DNA of 64,000 nucleotides, from positions 1,226,414-1,290,413 of the forward strand of contig MU006227.1 of the NCBI GenBank assembly GCA_010093685.1, in the 5' to 3' direction. Positions within the stretch are counted from its first letter, which is position 1. Every line of letters starts with the position of its first letter. Source of the stretch: Ophiobolus disseminans. Its lineage: Eukaryota > Ascomycota > Dothideomycetes > Pleosporales > Phaeosphaeriaceae. The notes beneath the pieces were generated by a model. The model did no database searches. It saw only the letters and a list, made by a program, of their open reading frames with translations, and was not told the DNA's origin. The translations under genes were made by a program, and so were the position numbers. Shown here in pieces: positions 33,401 to 44,980 of this stretch.

Positions 33401-33598
33401 CTCGAACTCCTCCTTCTCCTCCACCCAGTGAGGCAGCCAATGAGAGGCCACTACGGGCAGTACTACGGGCAGTACTACGGCGTACGGGCAGTCTCCTCCT
33501 CCCAAACGATCACCCCGTAAGTAGCCCTAGCCGTTTTGGGCCGTAGCGTAGGCTGACAGGCCTCTCCGTAGGCGTACTACGGACTGTTGGACGCGCTG
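30455..33598 (+). mobile_element. hAT DNA transposon, complete ends but inactivated transposase
   Basis: A 3144-bp element with terminal inverted repeats beginning CAGCGCGTCCAACAGTC at both ends and flanked by the 8-bp duplication AACCCAGC. Inside the left end the block GTGACGTTTTGGGAG occurs twice, a likely subterminal transposase-binding repeat, and CCGTTTTGGG recurs inside the right end. The transposase is read left to right. Since ends and duplication are still perfect, insertion is fairly recent or the ends are conserved, whereas the coding region carries several stops. It could still be mobilised in trans by a related element, which is inference. Confidence 0.93.
30835..33431 (+). pseudogene. 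hAT transposase pseudogene
   Basis: Fragments in order: N-terminal BED-type zinc finger (WLCRQCHLSRT..HLRSVHRID, about 31195-31300), the first catalytic-region block ITLSVDVWTSSNHLSFLSVV (31630-31700), FVGDNASSNDSTL (about 31955-31995), RCAGYIINLIVKA (32055-32095), and the C-terminal hAT dimerisation domain NNPWAWWLQVGRNRYPILFKIA..SCNCERAFS (33100-33240). In-frame stops occur at 31423-31425 (TAA), 32124-32126 (TAG) and 32487-32489 (TAG), and a frame change lies around 31713-31830 that may partly be an intron. The usual His in RCAGHIINL is Tyr here, a C-to-T change. TAA and TAG stops arising from CAA or CAG are what RIP would give. Confidence 0.88.
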
Positions 33599-33606
33599 AA
33601 CCCAGC
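33599..33606. repeat. Right target-site duplication of hAT element
   Basis: AACCCAGC follows the right terminal inverted repeat directly and is identical to 30447-30454. Confidence 0.95.
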
Positions 33607-33746
33607 AAACCCACGAGCGGGAGCATACCTGACCAAATCGGAAGGAAAACCGTAGGAACCCATGAGCCGGAGCACACCTGATCAAGCCGGAAGGAAAATC
33701 GAAGGAACCCACGAGCGGGAGCATACCTGACCAAACGGGGGAGACA
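33607..33746 (+). repeat. About 50-bp minisatellite
   Basis: Nearly three tandem units of about 50 bp, each containing ACCCACGAGCGGGAGCATAC-type sequence followed by CTGACCAA and GGAAGGAAAA. The sequence left of the hAT element (GGGAAGGAAAACC) matches the end of the same unit, so the transposon appears to have landed inside this array. Confidence 0.75.
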
Positions 33747-34386
33747 AAACCTTCTCAAAAAAGACAGTCCCTACGACCTGTACTCTGGCGCAGTAAGGGG
33801 GCCTAGTACCCATTCTGGGGAAGCGAAACCAGGTCAAAACTCAAACTATCAATCCTCGAACCCACCTATACCCACCTATACCCACTCTGAGAATACCTCA
33901 AACCTACCGCTTTGAAGATAAAGTACGTCTAAGGTTCAGCGACCAAGCACACGCGCGTCATCTTCCAACCATTCGAACACCTATTCAGTAGTCAGTCGCT
34001 CAGAGCTTTCACCCACAGAACTAAAGCACAAACTCGCCATTCGGATCCCCGGTCTATAATTACCTAGTTGATTTCCCGATACCCTTCAGCAGGCACTTCA
34101 GAATACACGATGCTGAGAGAGTCACCTAAAACGCCATCATCAGAGGTCGGGCACCTATAGTTTGTCGGGAGGACTCTGGAGGAAGGTCGCCTGACGCAGC
34201 AACCTGTCACTTCTCGGATTACCCCCTTATAGTAACTCGTCTATATCCTCAGCCTGTCGAACAAAAACTTCACACCTGTCGTCGCATCGTACATCGTCAT
34301 TTATGGCCAGATTGCGACACCACAAGATGAGGAATGACTACTCGTGCTCTACGTCATCATTACTTGTGAACGCTAGCAACGACTCA
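33747..34386. other. Intergenic, no gene seen
   Basis: 640 bp between the minisatellite and the 3' end of the reductase gene. It contains a short duplicated CCACCTATACC. Nothing else is supported. Confidence 0.35.
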
Positions 34387-35492
34387 TTATCTCTTACTAT
34401 TCGCGACGCGCACTACAATCTTTCCTTTCGCGCGGCTAGTCTTGAGTTTTTTATATGCGCGCGGCGCATCATCGAATGCAAAAACCTCGTCAATCACCGG
34501 CTTGACCTTCGCTTCCGCTACCAGTTCCCCAAGCTTTGTGAAGTCCTCGAAATTTGTCGCGGCCATTCCGAACGAGAAGGGTCGCTGCCCGCCACCAAGG
34601 GCAGTGGGCACCACGAAACGAAAGGCAAGATCGTACACGAAAGACAGGCTTGGTTGCGCGCCAATTTGGACGTACTTCGCTCCTGGCAGTGTGAAACTGG
34701 GCGACCTCCAGTAGATCTCGAAGTTAGAGCCGATGTTGTCGAGCACCATGTCGTACTTCTTCTCGGTCTGCGCGAGAACTGTTGCGACATCGTTTGCGCG
34801 GTAGTCAATCACCTCGTCGGCTCCGAGACTCTTGCACAATTGCACGTTCGAGCCTGAGGAACCTTAGCATTGCTACATAGCTCGGAAAACGCTGGCTCTG
34901 AATGCTCACCGGAACACGTCGCCGTGACGAAGCAGCCCAAAGCCTTCGCAATTTGTATCGCAAATGTGCCTGTACCACCAGATCCACCGTTAATGAAAAC
35001 CCGATCGCCGGCTTTGACGTTGGGCGCAAGACATTGATATGTGACCAAACCGCAAACTCCAAGCGTTGCAGCTTCCTCTGTGGAGATCCCAGAGGGAAGG
35101 GGAACAGTTCCAGCTTTGGACCCGATGATGTACTCTCCGAGCGTGCCGAATTGCTGCTTGGGTTCCAGTTTGCCGAATACCATCTGGCCGGCCTTGACGT
35201 CACAATCTGGTCCTACTTCCACCACCTTCCCTGCGAAATCGAGTCCTGGTGTTGCTGGTTTGGGTATTGCCATTCGCCCGACCACTGGAAGCTCTGCCAG
35301 TTTGTAATCCACTGGGTTCAGAGCGGCGGCGTGGACATGGATCAGCGATTCCCCCGATGCAAGGGCGCGCTTCGCGGTTGGTAGCGGTGTCGCATCGTTC
35401 AGGCGTATTACTTTCTCGAGCGTGGTGCTGCAAGTCGACCATTGCCATGCCTTCATCGTGTCTGGCAGCTTCTCGCATTCCATCTTCGCCAT
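34387..35492 (-). CDS. Medium-chain zinc-less alcohol dehydrogenase/quinone reductase (MDR)
   Basis: Two exons (35492-34910, 34853-34387; 56-nt intron GTGAGC..CTCAG) give 349 residues. The substrate domain has HVHAAALNPVDYKLAE and TPGLDFAGKVVEVG. The cofactor Rossmann fold is VKAGDRVFINGGSGGTGTFAIQIAKALG, and the second half has GADEVIDYRANDV and YDMVLDNIG, ending with GKIVVRV. The catalytic-zinc and structural-zinc cysteines of classical alcohol dehydrogenases are absent, so this is the quinone-oxidoreductase/enoyl-reductase-like subgroup that reduces activated double bonds with NADPH. The start could instead be M4 or M13 of the same frame. It stands alone; no partner gene indicates the substrate. 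Confidence 0.88.
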
Positions 35493-37361
35493 CCAACAAT
35501 CAATTTGCGTTGTTGCAATCAGGTGTGTATTCTGGAATGGAAGAGTGACTCAGAATGAATCAGAAGCTGGGCGACCTTCAACACTATATCATTAGCCGCA
35601 CATTTTTTCGTTCATGAGGCGCCGGTGGTGGCGCGAATGCGATCGGATCCCCACGCGGAGAAGCTGAACCTCGAAGATCGCGCATCGTAGTCGCGCTCGA
35701 AAGCAGACATGCTTCTCATAGGCTCTTCACGTCGTAACTGCAGCAATCGAATGAGCGATCGAAATGGATATCGAAGCATGGAAGGAGCAGGGTCGTTTGA
35801 ACGGATGGTTCTTCGATGTGGCGTGGCGCTAACGTTGGAAACTTCTCCGCTTCCGCTTCCGCTTCTCACCAAGCACCCAACACATCAACAATCGATCTCA
35901 TTTGTCACGCTAGGATTCATCATCCTCAGCAATGACGCCTCCTGGGTCTGCGTCTTCAGCTGTAATCTTAGGCCCCAAGTCTTTCGTCCTTAAGATGCGC
36001 TATCGTCTTCTTTATCATTCGCTTTTCGCTTGAGCGCAGCATTGCCAGCTCACGCTTGTTCTGTTTCTTCAATTATGCTGGATGTAATTTGGCCTCCAGA
36101 AAGAGGATGCGATGAATGCACGGCGTCGGTGTTTGTTTTGTCGCCATCGAGGACACCGCGGTCTTTCCCCATGGCCTCATCTCCGTCATTAGACTCAGGT
36201 GGGAAGATTCCCTCTTTACCACGCTCTGTGAGCCCATGTCTAGTCATCGAGGCAACAGCATATGATCTCGAATCATGTTGGTTATCGTTGCGCTCGATAC
36301 GTGATGGTGCACTCGGCCACCTGCATTCTGTCTGGCGGTCGTCCGCCTATGTCTTTCCAATCGATGCGCCACTTTTCTCTAGAGTAGCCTGTCCGCACGC
36401 CTTCCGACAATCTGTCGCAAGCCGTCGACTGCCTTGATTCGCGTTGCGACTTCGTTGTCGAAGATCTTGGTTTGCGCTAGTGCGTATTATCGATACGGTA
36501 TGCGCTCAGTATGCGGGCCTAAGTCAAGCGCTTGCTGTCGACGAGGAAGCAAATGGCTTCTATATCCATATAAGGTCCTGTGAGGGCAGCCGCTTTTTGA
36601 TGTTCTCAGCATATTCACTGACTGGCTAGACACGTTCCAGCTCGGAAAGAGCACTCTTCACGTTGGTAAGTGTCATGAGATGGGCATGATGGCGATTGGC
36701 GTTGGATATGACACTGTTCGAATCATTTTTTGTTCATGCTTCATGCGTCGCAAGGATTCGAAGCTTGCGGGAAGAAGAAAGAGTTTTGAGGGGATCATAC
36801 TTGAGTCATTAGAATTGCTCAATCAGAAGGTATCTGCAAGACCTTTTATCCTTTCCCTCTTTCTGGTATGTGCGGAATGATCGACCGGGTATATTTCTAC
36901 ATTTCGAATAAAAATCGACGTTCACCCTTTTCTTCTTGCTCTAACACTTTCCTAACGGCTGATAAGCTCTAATGGAGCTTATTCAGTAATGCACTACAAA
37001 GTCCTGCAAGATTCTATCTACATAGTGAGTGGAAATTTGTGCATCCTCGCCACATTATCAAGACCTCGAAACAATTGATAAAGATGTAAGAGTAGACAAT
37101 ACGTGGTATGAGATGAAGAAGACGCCGTGGTAGAGGGATTAATCATTCGCACCAGTGACTAGACCTCCCCAACCACATTTATAACTGTCAGCCCGTAGGG
37201 TCCGAGGGCTATGCCCGAGGCTCCTCTTCATCTGGTCTCAGCTTGCTCACGCGCTAGTCCTACAAAGGCTTAGCACGCGACCTCACTTAGATAGATTTCT
37301 CTCCCCTCAGTAGCACAATCCTCACGATTCTCCTACCTCATGTTCTTTCACCCAGTGATCC
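35493..37361. other. Long intergenic stretch, no supported gene
   Basis: 1869 bp with only short, unconvincing open frames on both strands. The part from 36050 to 36480 on the minus strand has protein-like pieces (RGKEGIFPPESNDGDEA and KWRIDWKDIGGRPP in different frames) that could be a decayed gene. The stretch 36880-37080 is AT-rich. I cannot name anything here. Confidence 0.3.
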
Positions 37362-38653
37362 CTATGCGCCACTGACAATAACCCTAAATCTGGTCTCGGG
37401 GTCAGTATAAGATTCTCCGCATCGCACGCTCAAGTCATGTTCGTCATTCCGGCGGTGCCACCAAGCGTCTCTCGGTCTTGTGTATCGACTCCAGAACGGG
37501 TAGCCATCCGCAAGGCAGAACTCTCGATAGACTTTTTGTGTGAACTCGGCAAAACAACTCGCATGATAGCCAGCGGGTTTCCAGTCTTTGGTTTTCTCAT
37601 CTGCACTCCCTTCGTGACAATTGGCAGGTGTGTCGTCCCTGTTTTTGCAATGCTTCGAAAATTTCGATCGACGATTATGGTCGCGCGACGGCGCTGGCGG
37701 AACTTTGACATACGGGGCCATGTCAACTTCGAAGTACGAGACGATTTTAGCAAAGAGGCTGCGGATGCCCTTCGCGTAGTGTGCGGGAACATTTTTGTTC
37801 TCAAGGATCATCCACTCTGCTACACTCCTAACCTCGTCAAATTCCCAAGATGTCCATAATGAGAGTACAGAGCTCTAATCTTTCGCCTGGTTTTTCTCGA
37901 ATGTCCATATGTCGTTCGCAGCTGGGCATAGAGTTGTAAACGGAGTATAGCACGGAGGATTCGGTGGTACCCGACCTCGGACAAAGTTTCGAAGCCACAG
38001 TAAGGTTGTTCTTGATACGTAAATTTCCAGGCCATTGCGTTGCCGCGAGTCATGTTCGCAAATTGACGGAGGATGGTTTCCGCATCGCTGAAACGATCTC
38101 GGTAGGTGACCAGGGCTGAGACAGCGGCCGTTGCGCTGCGAAATGAAAATTTCTTATGTCCGTTATAGAGACTGTCGTTCAAGAACTCGGTGAAGCCACG
38201 AATTGAGCGTGAAAGGCGTGCGGGTAATAGGGCTGTCGTTATCAGAATGTGATGCAGCTGACTGGCGAGTGGGCGATGGCGCCTAGTCAACTTGAGCTGT
38301 TGTTTGAAGTTGCATCTCAATAATTCTGCGATTTCCGGATGTTCAAGCAGGGTGTAATAGGCGCAGATTTTCCCTTCGTTGAAAAAAATCTCGAGGATGT
38401 AACACTTGAACTCCGGTGGTAAGTCAAGCATCATTTGCAACTCGATGTGGGGCACACTGGACAGTTAAAGCAGTGACGTAGATGGTAGATCAGACTCTGA
38501 CCTGCCTATGAAGGACCTTGGAAAAGTTGCTGCGGACTTTGCCGCGAAGAGCTGGGGTTTCCACAACCATGGAACGTTGAGCATCGGTACTGAGGTCTGC
38601 CGGCCGTTCAGTGTAACAAACAAAGGTGTGGAGACAACGGTTGAGAGCGGCAT
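37362..38653 (-). CDS. Hypothetical multi-exon protein
   Basis: Three minus-strand open blocks look like exons of one gene: 38653-about 38505 (MPLSTVVSTPLFVTLNGR), 38455-about 37900 (LPPEFKCYILEIFFNEGKI..TLSEVGYHRILRAIL), and about 37880-37362 (SLWTSWEFDEVRSVAEWMILENKNVPAHY..GESYTDPETRFRV). The middle block is helical, with FRSATAAVSALVTYRDRFSDAETILRQFANM. The third block has LFAKIVSYFEVDMAPYV and several Cys/His residues. The exact splice sites at about 37880-37950 are not resolved. I do not recognise a domain. Similar gene layout is common among lineage-specific fungal genes with no known role. Confidence 0.45.
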
Positions 38654-39124
38654 CCGGTTAGAATCTTAGCATCAGGTCCGCCGTGCTCGACGTAAAGACT
38701 CGCGTCATGCAAACCCTAAGGCTGAAAAATGTCTGTGTACCAACCTCAGAAGGCAACATCAGCGCCCGTCGAGGGAGCATTGTAGACCAGAGGATCTACA
38801 TGGATCGTGTCAATCTCAAAACACATCCAATCCCGGAATGCTGTCCGTCATTGTTGTTCGGCTTGTTGGATATGTCGTGTGGTAGTTGAGTCTGACGTTT
38901 CAGTCGTGCGCCGTGGCCGACCCAAACGAAGAGCACAAGTGCACAGGTGCAAGTGCAGGTGACTGCCGTGTCACGCAAGGCGCACTCTCCCCCCACTTTC
39001 CCATTTTTGCGTTCTTCCACTCCAGTCAGCAACCACTCAAAGCCCGGAACTATCCATATGTGATGCCGTGCGCTCAAGACACGCCGAATCCTCCTGAAGA
39101 TCGTGAGTCGTGATGCCATGGCTT
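38654..39124. other. Intergenic, no gene seen
   Basis: 471 bp between the hypothetical gene and the HET gene; a short GTGCAC/GTGCAGGTG-rich patch near 38935-38965 but no gene. Confidence 0.35.
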
Positions 39125-41339
39125 TCAGGCAAGTAGGAACTCCCGCAGCGGTATTCCAGCAGCGCGCAATGTTTCCGGCAGTACTTCGAGTCGGTGAGGC
39201 CTTCTTTGATAGCTTTCGACTTTGATTCCCATGTCTGTCAAGATTTTGGCCGGATTCGTCTCCAAAGTCTGAGACTTGGAATCGTAAAAGCCATTACGGT
39301 GTCCATCAATCCAATAAGAACCCTCAGCATCCTTTTTACCATGTTCAAGTGTGAACCAATGCAACGGTAGCTTGTCACCGTAGATAGCCTCGCCCTCCAT
39401 TAGCCCTGCGATGACCGCCGTGCTCACGACCTCCCAGGTTTCAACCTTACTTGGAGAACCTTGTGAAGCCGGACGTAATAGTACTGGAAACCTGCAGCCG
39501 AATAATACACTGACAATGTCACCTTCCTGAACACCCGGGAATGAAAACCCAGCAGACCCGTCATTGCAGAGGAAAACCGCTCGTGTATGTAAGTCGTGAT
39601 GCATGCTAATAAGGAGGTTCTCTAGTGGGAGTGTAGTCTCTTGCACCATTTCTTCAAAGGTCAAGGCGGATGATTGAACAAGCTCAGTAACTTCCACAAG
39701 AGACGCAAAATCGAGGCGCTTGCGTTTTAGGAGCAATTCGCTCTCTCTGAAGCTACGGCAGAAGAGCGATGAGCAGAATATCTCGGTCCAGCGATACCTG
39801 GCTATTTCCAAAGCGGTCAGGTGTTCAGCAGTAGGCGTGGCGCAACGCAAGATTCTAATGATCTCTGCGTATCCACTAGAAGCGGCGTCATCGACATGCT
39901 CCACTATGGTTCCAACCACTTCACAAACTGTACGGACTGCCATACCACTAGCCCGTACCAGCCTGTCATTTTGCATCGAGATTTGACTGGTAATCCAACC
40001 GGATGCGCTCCAGTTGGTCTCCGTGATCGACAATCCGGAAGGCATTGAAGTCGACCAATCTGGAGTCCAGCTCGGAACATCGAGGGCTCTCACAGACAGC
40101 ACGCAACTGTCCAAAATGACCAAATTCTTGTCTCGAGATATTAGGCGCCGCGCCACTTCCATGTATAGCTTCTCAACATCCAAGGAGTAATCGGCCTTGA
40201 TATCCAAGAGCTTGTCTTCCTCAAATAGTAAGGCCGATATGGCATATATTCGGTCCCGTGGATCTCTGCATTTGGCATCTCCTAAGAAGTGTCGGAGGTA
40301 ATGGTAGCTAATACGGCCAGCAGGTAAACATACTTGATACAACGACCGACATGCTACAGAAAAATCTGAGAACCTACCCTTGCGAACGCTGTTTGGGGGT
40401 ATGATTTTCCTATAAAAGCATGCAGCAGCAATCCTCAACTTCTCCCCTGAGATTATTCGGGTACCACACTGCACAACTGAAAATCTCGCAAGCGCGGTCT
40501 CTTGGCGGATCCAGAGCCTTTTAAAGTAAGATTTTTCAAAGAAGGTCAGGACTGGGTTGAGTGTTCCGCTGTAAAACGGGAGATTTGCCGTCAAATCACC
40601 CCAATGCTTTTCCCTGTCGGGGCACTTGTGAGAAGAGCGGATTTGGGATTTATCCCAGTCCATCTCGACGTATTGTGTCATAAGTTCGATAATGTGGAGT
40701 GCTTTGTCACTGCCGTTCTCTCTGATGCCAAGCCACATGATGACACGATCAGCCATGGAGTAAATCTCGCCCATCGCAGCAACCTGCTTGTTCTTCTCAT
40801 CTGTCGAAGATTGATTGATACATAAAGCATCAATCCACACCACTCGTAGCGACTTTCCATAGCGGAGATGACGCAATGCGGCATCTAGATTGCGTGTAGT
40901 TGAAATCGTTGATTGGCTGTCGTGGAGGGAGACAATAGCTTCTGTTTCGTCACTAGTGACAGCGCCTGCGCGTTTGTACGTGTTTAGGGACTGCTTTAGT
41001 TTTCGCGCCTTTTCCCTAATAGCGAAATCGGATCGGGCTGGGATAGACCCAGCAGCAGCAGCAGCCCTCATAGCGATACGAAAGCTATGGTCGACGACTA
41101 CAAAGGACAGGTTTTCATTCGATCCCCATTCGTAGGATAGAGCCTCATAGCCTGGTTTATCTTTCTATATATGAATGAGTGGACTCGTATACATCCATTG
41201 CGACTAGCTAGATCATTCTTACCTCAAGTTTCCTGAGAATAAACGTGATGTGGATAGGATCATCGAAAGCACCAGGCTGAATGACAGCCAGCCTGATCTC
41301 ATTCTCCGGGTCGTCGAGTGGTGTGTATTGATACTTCAT
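39125..41339 (-). CDS. HET-domain protein (heterokaryon incompatibility type)
   Basis: Two exons (41339-41223, 41164-39125; 58-nt intron) give 718 residues. The N-terminus MKYQYTPLDDPENEIRLAVIQPG and, after splicing, KPGYEALSYEWGS are the standard opening of the HET domain. They are followed by NLDAALRHLRY, LRVVWIDALCINQSSTDEKNKQVAAMGEIYSMADRVIMWLG, and the later CRDPRDRIYAISALL and VPSWTPDWS. HET domains trigger regulated cell death when genetically different hyphae fuse; they act in the cytosol, often with NLR-type partners. The frame is intact over the whole 2 kb. A WD40-repeat gene of the NACHT-WD type lies 22 kb away at the right edge. Which alleles or partners it recognises cannot be seen. 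Confidence 0.93.
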
Positions 41340-42494
41340 GGTTGAGAACGCGCAAAGATGGCGATCGATGACAACTACAGCTTGAGGTAGAGCGCGTGTC
41401 AAAAATACTGATGTGTTGAGTCGGTGAGGTAGGGAAGATGAGAAGGGAAGTCGGCAGGCTGAGGTGCGCTGATTGCCCCACTCTCGGTGAAGCTCAGCCA
41501 CCACCAACACACTGTTAACTTTGAAGCAACAGAACACCTGCATAGTAGCGCTCGTCGCCCATCGTCAGGAACAACTACTACCCGCGTGCACCGAATAAGG
41601 CCGGCAACTAGAACAGCGACTGCCCAAATTCAGGACAGCTGTACACAGCGATCTTTCCAACGTTAAACGCATCCTTTCATAGGTAACAGAATGTGACTTG
41701 TGAACGCTGTTACATCCAACCCGCTGCTGCCAGCCATGATGATACCAGCACAACCCACCGCCCCATCAATGCCACGCAAATCTATGAACTGCATCGCGCA
41801 ATCCGGCCAGTGCAGCCATCCTCGTGCCATCCTACCGGTAGTCGCCCTGCAACGCAACGCACCGTCCGATCACAACATGTAACGAGAAACCATAGTGAGG
41901 GGAGAAGGACTACTACCATAGCGCTCCATTTAATTCACGGCGTTCCAGCAACCTGATCATCAGCCTTGCGCTTCAAGTTGGCACGCTGCTGCTCGGCAGA
42001 GTAACTCGTGGGCTCTTCCTCGGCTGACTCAGTACTACACGACCTGCCTGACCGACGACCCAACCGTCACCCCGTCGAAGAAACCGAAGTCTAGTCCACT
42101 TGACAAAGAACGCAAGCAACATACACTAAGTGTAACAAATTGAAGAGTGGCTAGTTAAAGGTCGCGCGAGAGAAACTCGACGAGCAAGCAAGTGCCACTG
42201 CCGCGACGACAACCTTTGATCGCGGTGAAGCTGGCTTAATGGCGCACTTGCCCCGCAGCAGGCGTCGGATGCGCACGCTAGCTGAAAATGAATGTGGAGT
42301 GAAGACAGATCAGATGTGTAGGTGAGGAGAGGGATACGCTGAATCGGGATTGGCGTGGCACCTGGAAAAGACAGAAGGATCAACGAGTTGATGCGATCAA
42401 ATGCAGAAACGTATTCGAAAGTCTCAGGACACCATATCCCACCCCTCCATCCCAAACCTCAACCCCTCAACCATGCTCTATCCCAATGTCCCCT
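41340..42494. other. Intergenic, no gene seen
   Basis: 1155 bp between the HET gene start and the end of the carboxypeptidase gene. Open frames of 60-110 codons overlap on both strands without family features. Confidence 0.35.
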
Positions 42495-44155
42495 TCACGT
42501 CCCCCCAATGGCCCCCCTCCCCATCGTCCGTTCAAACACCCTCAACGAAAGCTCCGGCTCTATCACACGTCAGTCTCCATCCCTCCCAAGCACCTTTCCC
42601 CACTCAATAACTCACGATAGTACATAACCATATGCCCGGCTTCCCAAACCTTCAAAAACGAAAGATTCCCCTCCGTCTTGTATTCACCCTTCTGCACGCC
42701 ATTAACCGTGAAAGGTAGAAGTGGCTTAGCTGAGAAAGCGGCGTGCCCGGGATATGCGACGGCGTTTGCGACGGCAAGGACGCCGACGTAGTTGCAGATG
42801 TAGCTACGAGGAGTCAGATTGAGATGGAATGGAGGGAGGGGACGGGGGAACGGACTCTGCATCTCCGGCCCAGAGCAGGACGGTGATGTTTGAGGACGTA
42901 ACGGCGCTTAATTCGTCGATGTAAGACCGTGAATCTAGTATATTTAGCACAACAAGAAACATGACTACACATACGTACTATCACCCGTCGCAACAAATCG
43001 TCGCGAGATTTCGCTCGAACACTCCGTAAATGTTTTCTTCGCACCGATCGCTTTCAAGACCTGTGGATCTTTCAGGTATTGGAGGAAATCGTTCGGCGGC
43101 TCGTTGTTATTCGATGCTTTGCGGATATCGTAGATGTCGAAGTCGATCATGCTGTAGAGTGGTGTTTCGACAACGGCGGCGCAGGCGCGATCGGCGGTTG
43201 CGCAGTCGAAGTTCGATCCTGTCTTGTTACATAAGAGAAGGTCTGGGAGGCAGTAGTCTTCGAACCACATGTGGTACTTCTTCTGCTGTGCTGCTGTGAT
43301 GAAGGGTCGGTAGGAGTTGTTGAAGGCGAAGTCGATGTAGGCGGATTCCTGGAGCATGGAGTCGTGCCAGCCGTTGTTGATGCCGAGTGCGACTAGGTTG
43401 ATGTGCTCGCCGGCTTTGGCTTTGTTTTGCTCTTGGATATACTGCGAAAACTCGGCGGCGTAATGACCACCATACGACTCGGTGAAGATGCCAAAGTCGC
43501 GCGACTTGTACTCCGGAAAGGCGGCATAAAAAGCTTGGATGAGCTTCCACACGTAGGGAGATGCGGTGTCGGTAGATACAACTGAGCTGTTACCGACGGA
43601 GAAGCCTACCTCGACGGGCTGGTCGATGTACAGCATGTTGACGTTGTTGTTCCAGCTGAAGGTGTTGTTGATGGGCCTTGTGTTTTGTGCTCCGAGTTCG
43701 AACTTGCAGGGACCATTTTCCTGGAAGAGTCCGATCATGCTTGCTACGACACATTAGAGCCGACCATCTATCTCGGGAGTGGACATACAGCATCCCGGGC
43801 CACCATTGAACCACGCAGCCAGTGGGGCGGTCTTGGGGTTCTGTCGTGCCTCGAAGAACCTACACCATCAACGTTGCGATTTGGAGACAGGACAATATAG
43901 CTACCAGAACCACATGTCCAGGTTCTCGCCAACCGAGAGATAGCCAGAGTATTGGTTGACTCCCGGTGTCATTTCGCATACGCCCGAGTTTGCGACAAAC
44001 TCGACCTTGGCCCCAGTTTCTCCATGCTCGAAGACATTATACACGACACCTTCACGTTCGACTAGCGATCGCTTGTTGGATGGCGCAGTCCGTGATGCGA
44101 ACGAAAAACTTATGTTGAATATGCATGCAAAGAAGAAGGATGAAAAAAAATGCAT
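42495..44155 (-). CDS. Secreted serine carboxypeptidase, family S10
   Basis: Six exons (44155-43905, 43859-43789, 43743-42979, 42934-42856, 42803-42616, 42559-42495; introns 44-56 nt) give 472 residues. A signal peptide (MHFFSSFFFACIFNISFSFA) starts the protein. S10 landmarks: YSGYLSVGENLDMWFWF, WFNGGPGC (oxyanion), NMLYIDQPVEVGFS, the catalytic Ser near residue 197 in TESYGG, Asp in LLWAGDADYICNYVG, and His in VWEAGHMVMYY. The last exon adds QPELSLRVFERTMG, the usual tail. The enzyme removes C-terminal residues from peptides in an acidic compartment or outside the cell. Several N-glycosylation sites are present. Open-frame callers miss the short exons. Confidence 0.93.
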
Positions 44156-44980
44156 GATGAAGCTGACGATGTTTGAAATGAGTAAATGTAGATCATTAGC
44201 GATGCCTTTATGGAACGTACCAGGCGCATGAACCGATCTCTCGGAGAGGCGACTGTGGTACGAGACCTCGTCACATTCCTGGTACCATATGGCAGCTGCT
44301 GCTGGGCGCACTCAAGATGGTCGAATAATAGCCTCGTTTCACTGTGCGTAGATTGATTGTTAGTGTTGCTACCGAGATTCACCCTGGTCTGTTATTGCCA
44401 CATTAAGTGCCGGCATCGTTATGAGCACGCGGGCAACGAAGTCACTTTGCCTTTCGCGGAACCTACGTGAACCTGGTGAAAGGTCCTTCGAGTAAATATT
44501 GCGATGTTCGAGGTCGCTAATCGATGTCCGCAGCGCGTATGTTGCTACATGTTTTGCGTGCCATCTTCATCTAATCGCATATTTCGGACAAGTGCTGCGA
44601 CTACTCGCAAACCATGGCGATTTGAATAAGAAGCAGCATGCGATCGTGTAAGGCGAAGTATGGTCGGGGTGTGAGATGAAGTCGGCGCGTGAAGATCCAA
44701 GTCATGAGCGGCGGCGGCTAGCGCTAGCTGGTTACATCACCGCAGATACCAGGATCCTTCGCCGAACATGACCATTGCTCCTACATACAAGACCCAAACT
44801 ATCGCCTCCCTCCACCAACGCTCCGCTTAGTCACGGCTACCATTCCTCCACCACTGCTGCCTGAGACATTCACCGCGCCTCGGTTCACCGCCTAGTCCTT
44901 CGAGACCTGCGCCTCTTGCGACGCACGTCAACAACACCACACCAACCCTTTCCACCTACCGCACACACACGCTATACACG
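44156..44980. other. Intergenic, no gene seen
   Basis: 825 bp between divergent carboxypeptidase and Ypt7 genes. The part at 44840-44980 is C-rich, as expected of a fungal 5' leader. No gene seen. Confidence 0.4.

Noticed and set aside
34903..35384. Plus-strand open frames opposite the MDR reductase
   Set aside because: They overlap a clearly coding minus-strand gene and show no protein-family features; they are mirror frames.
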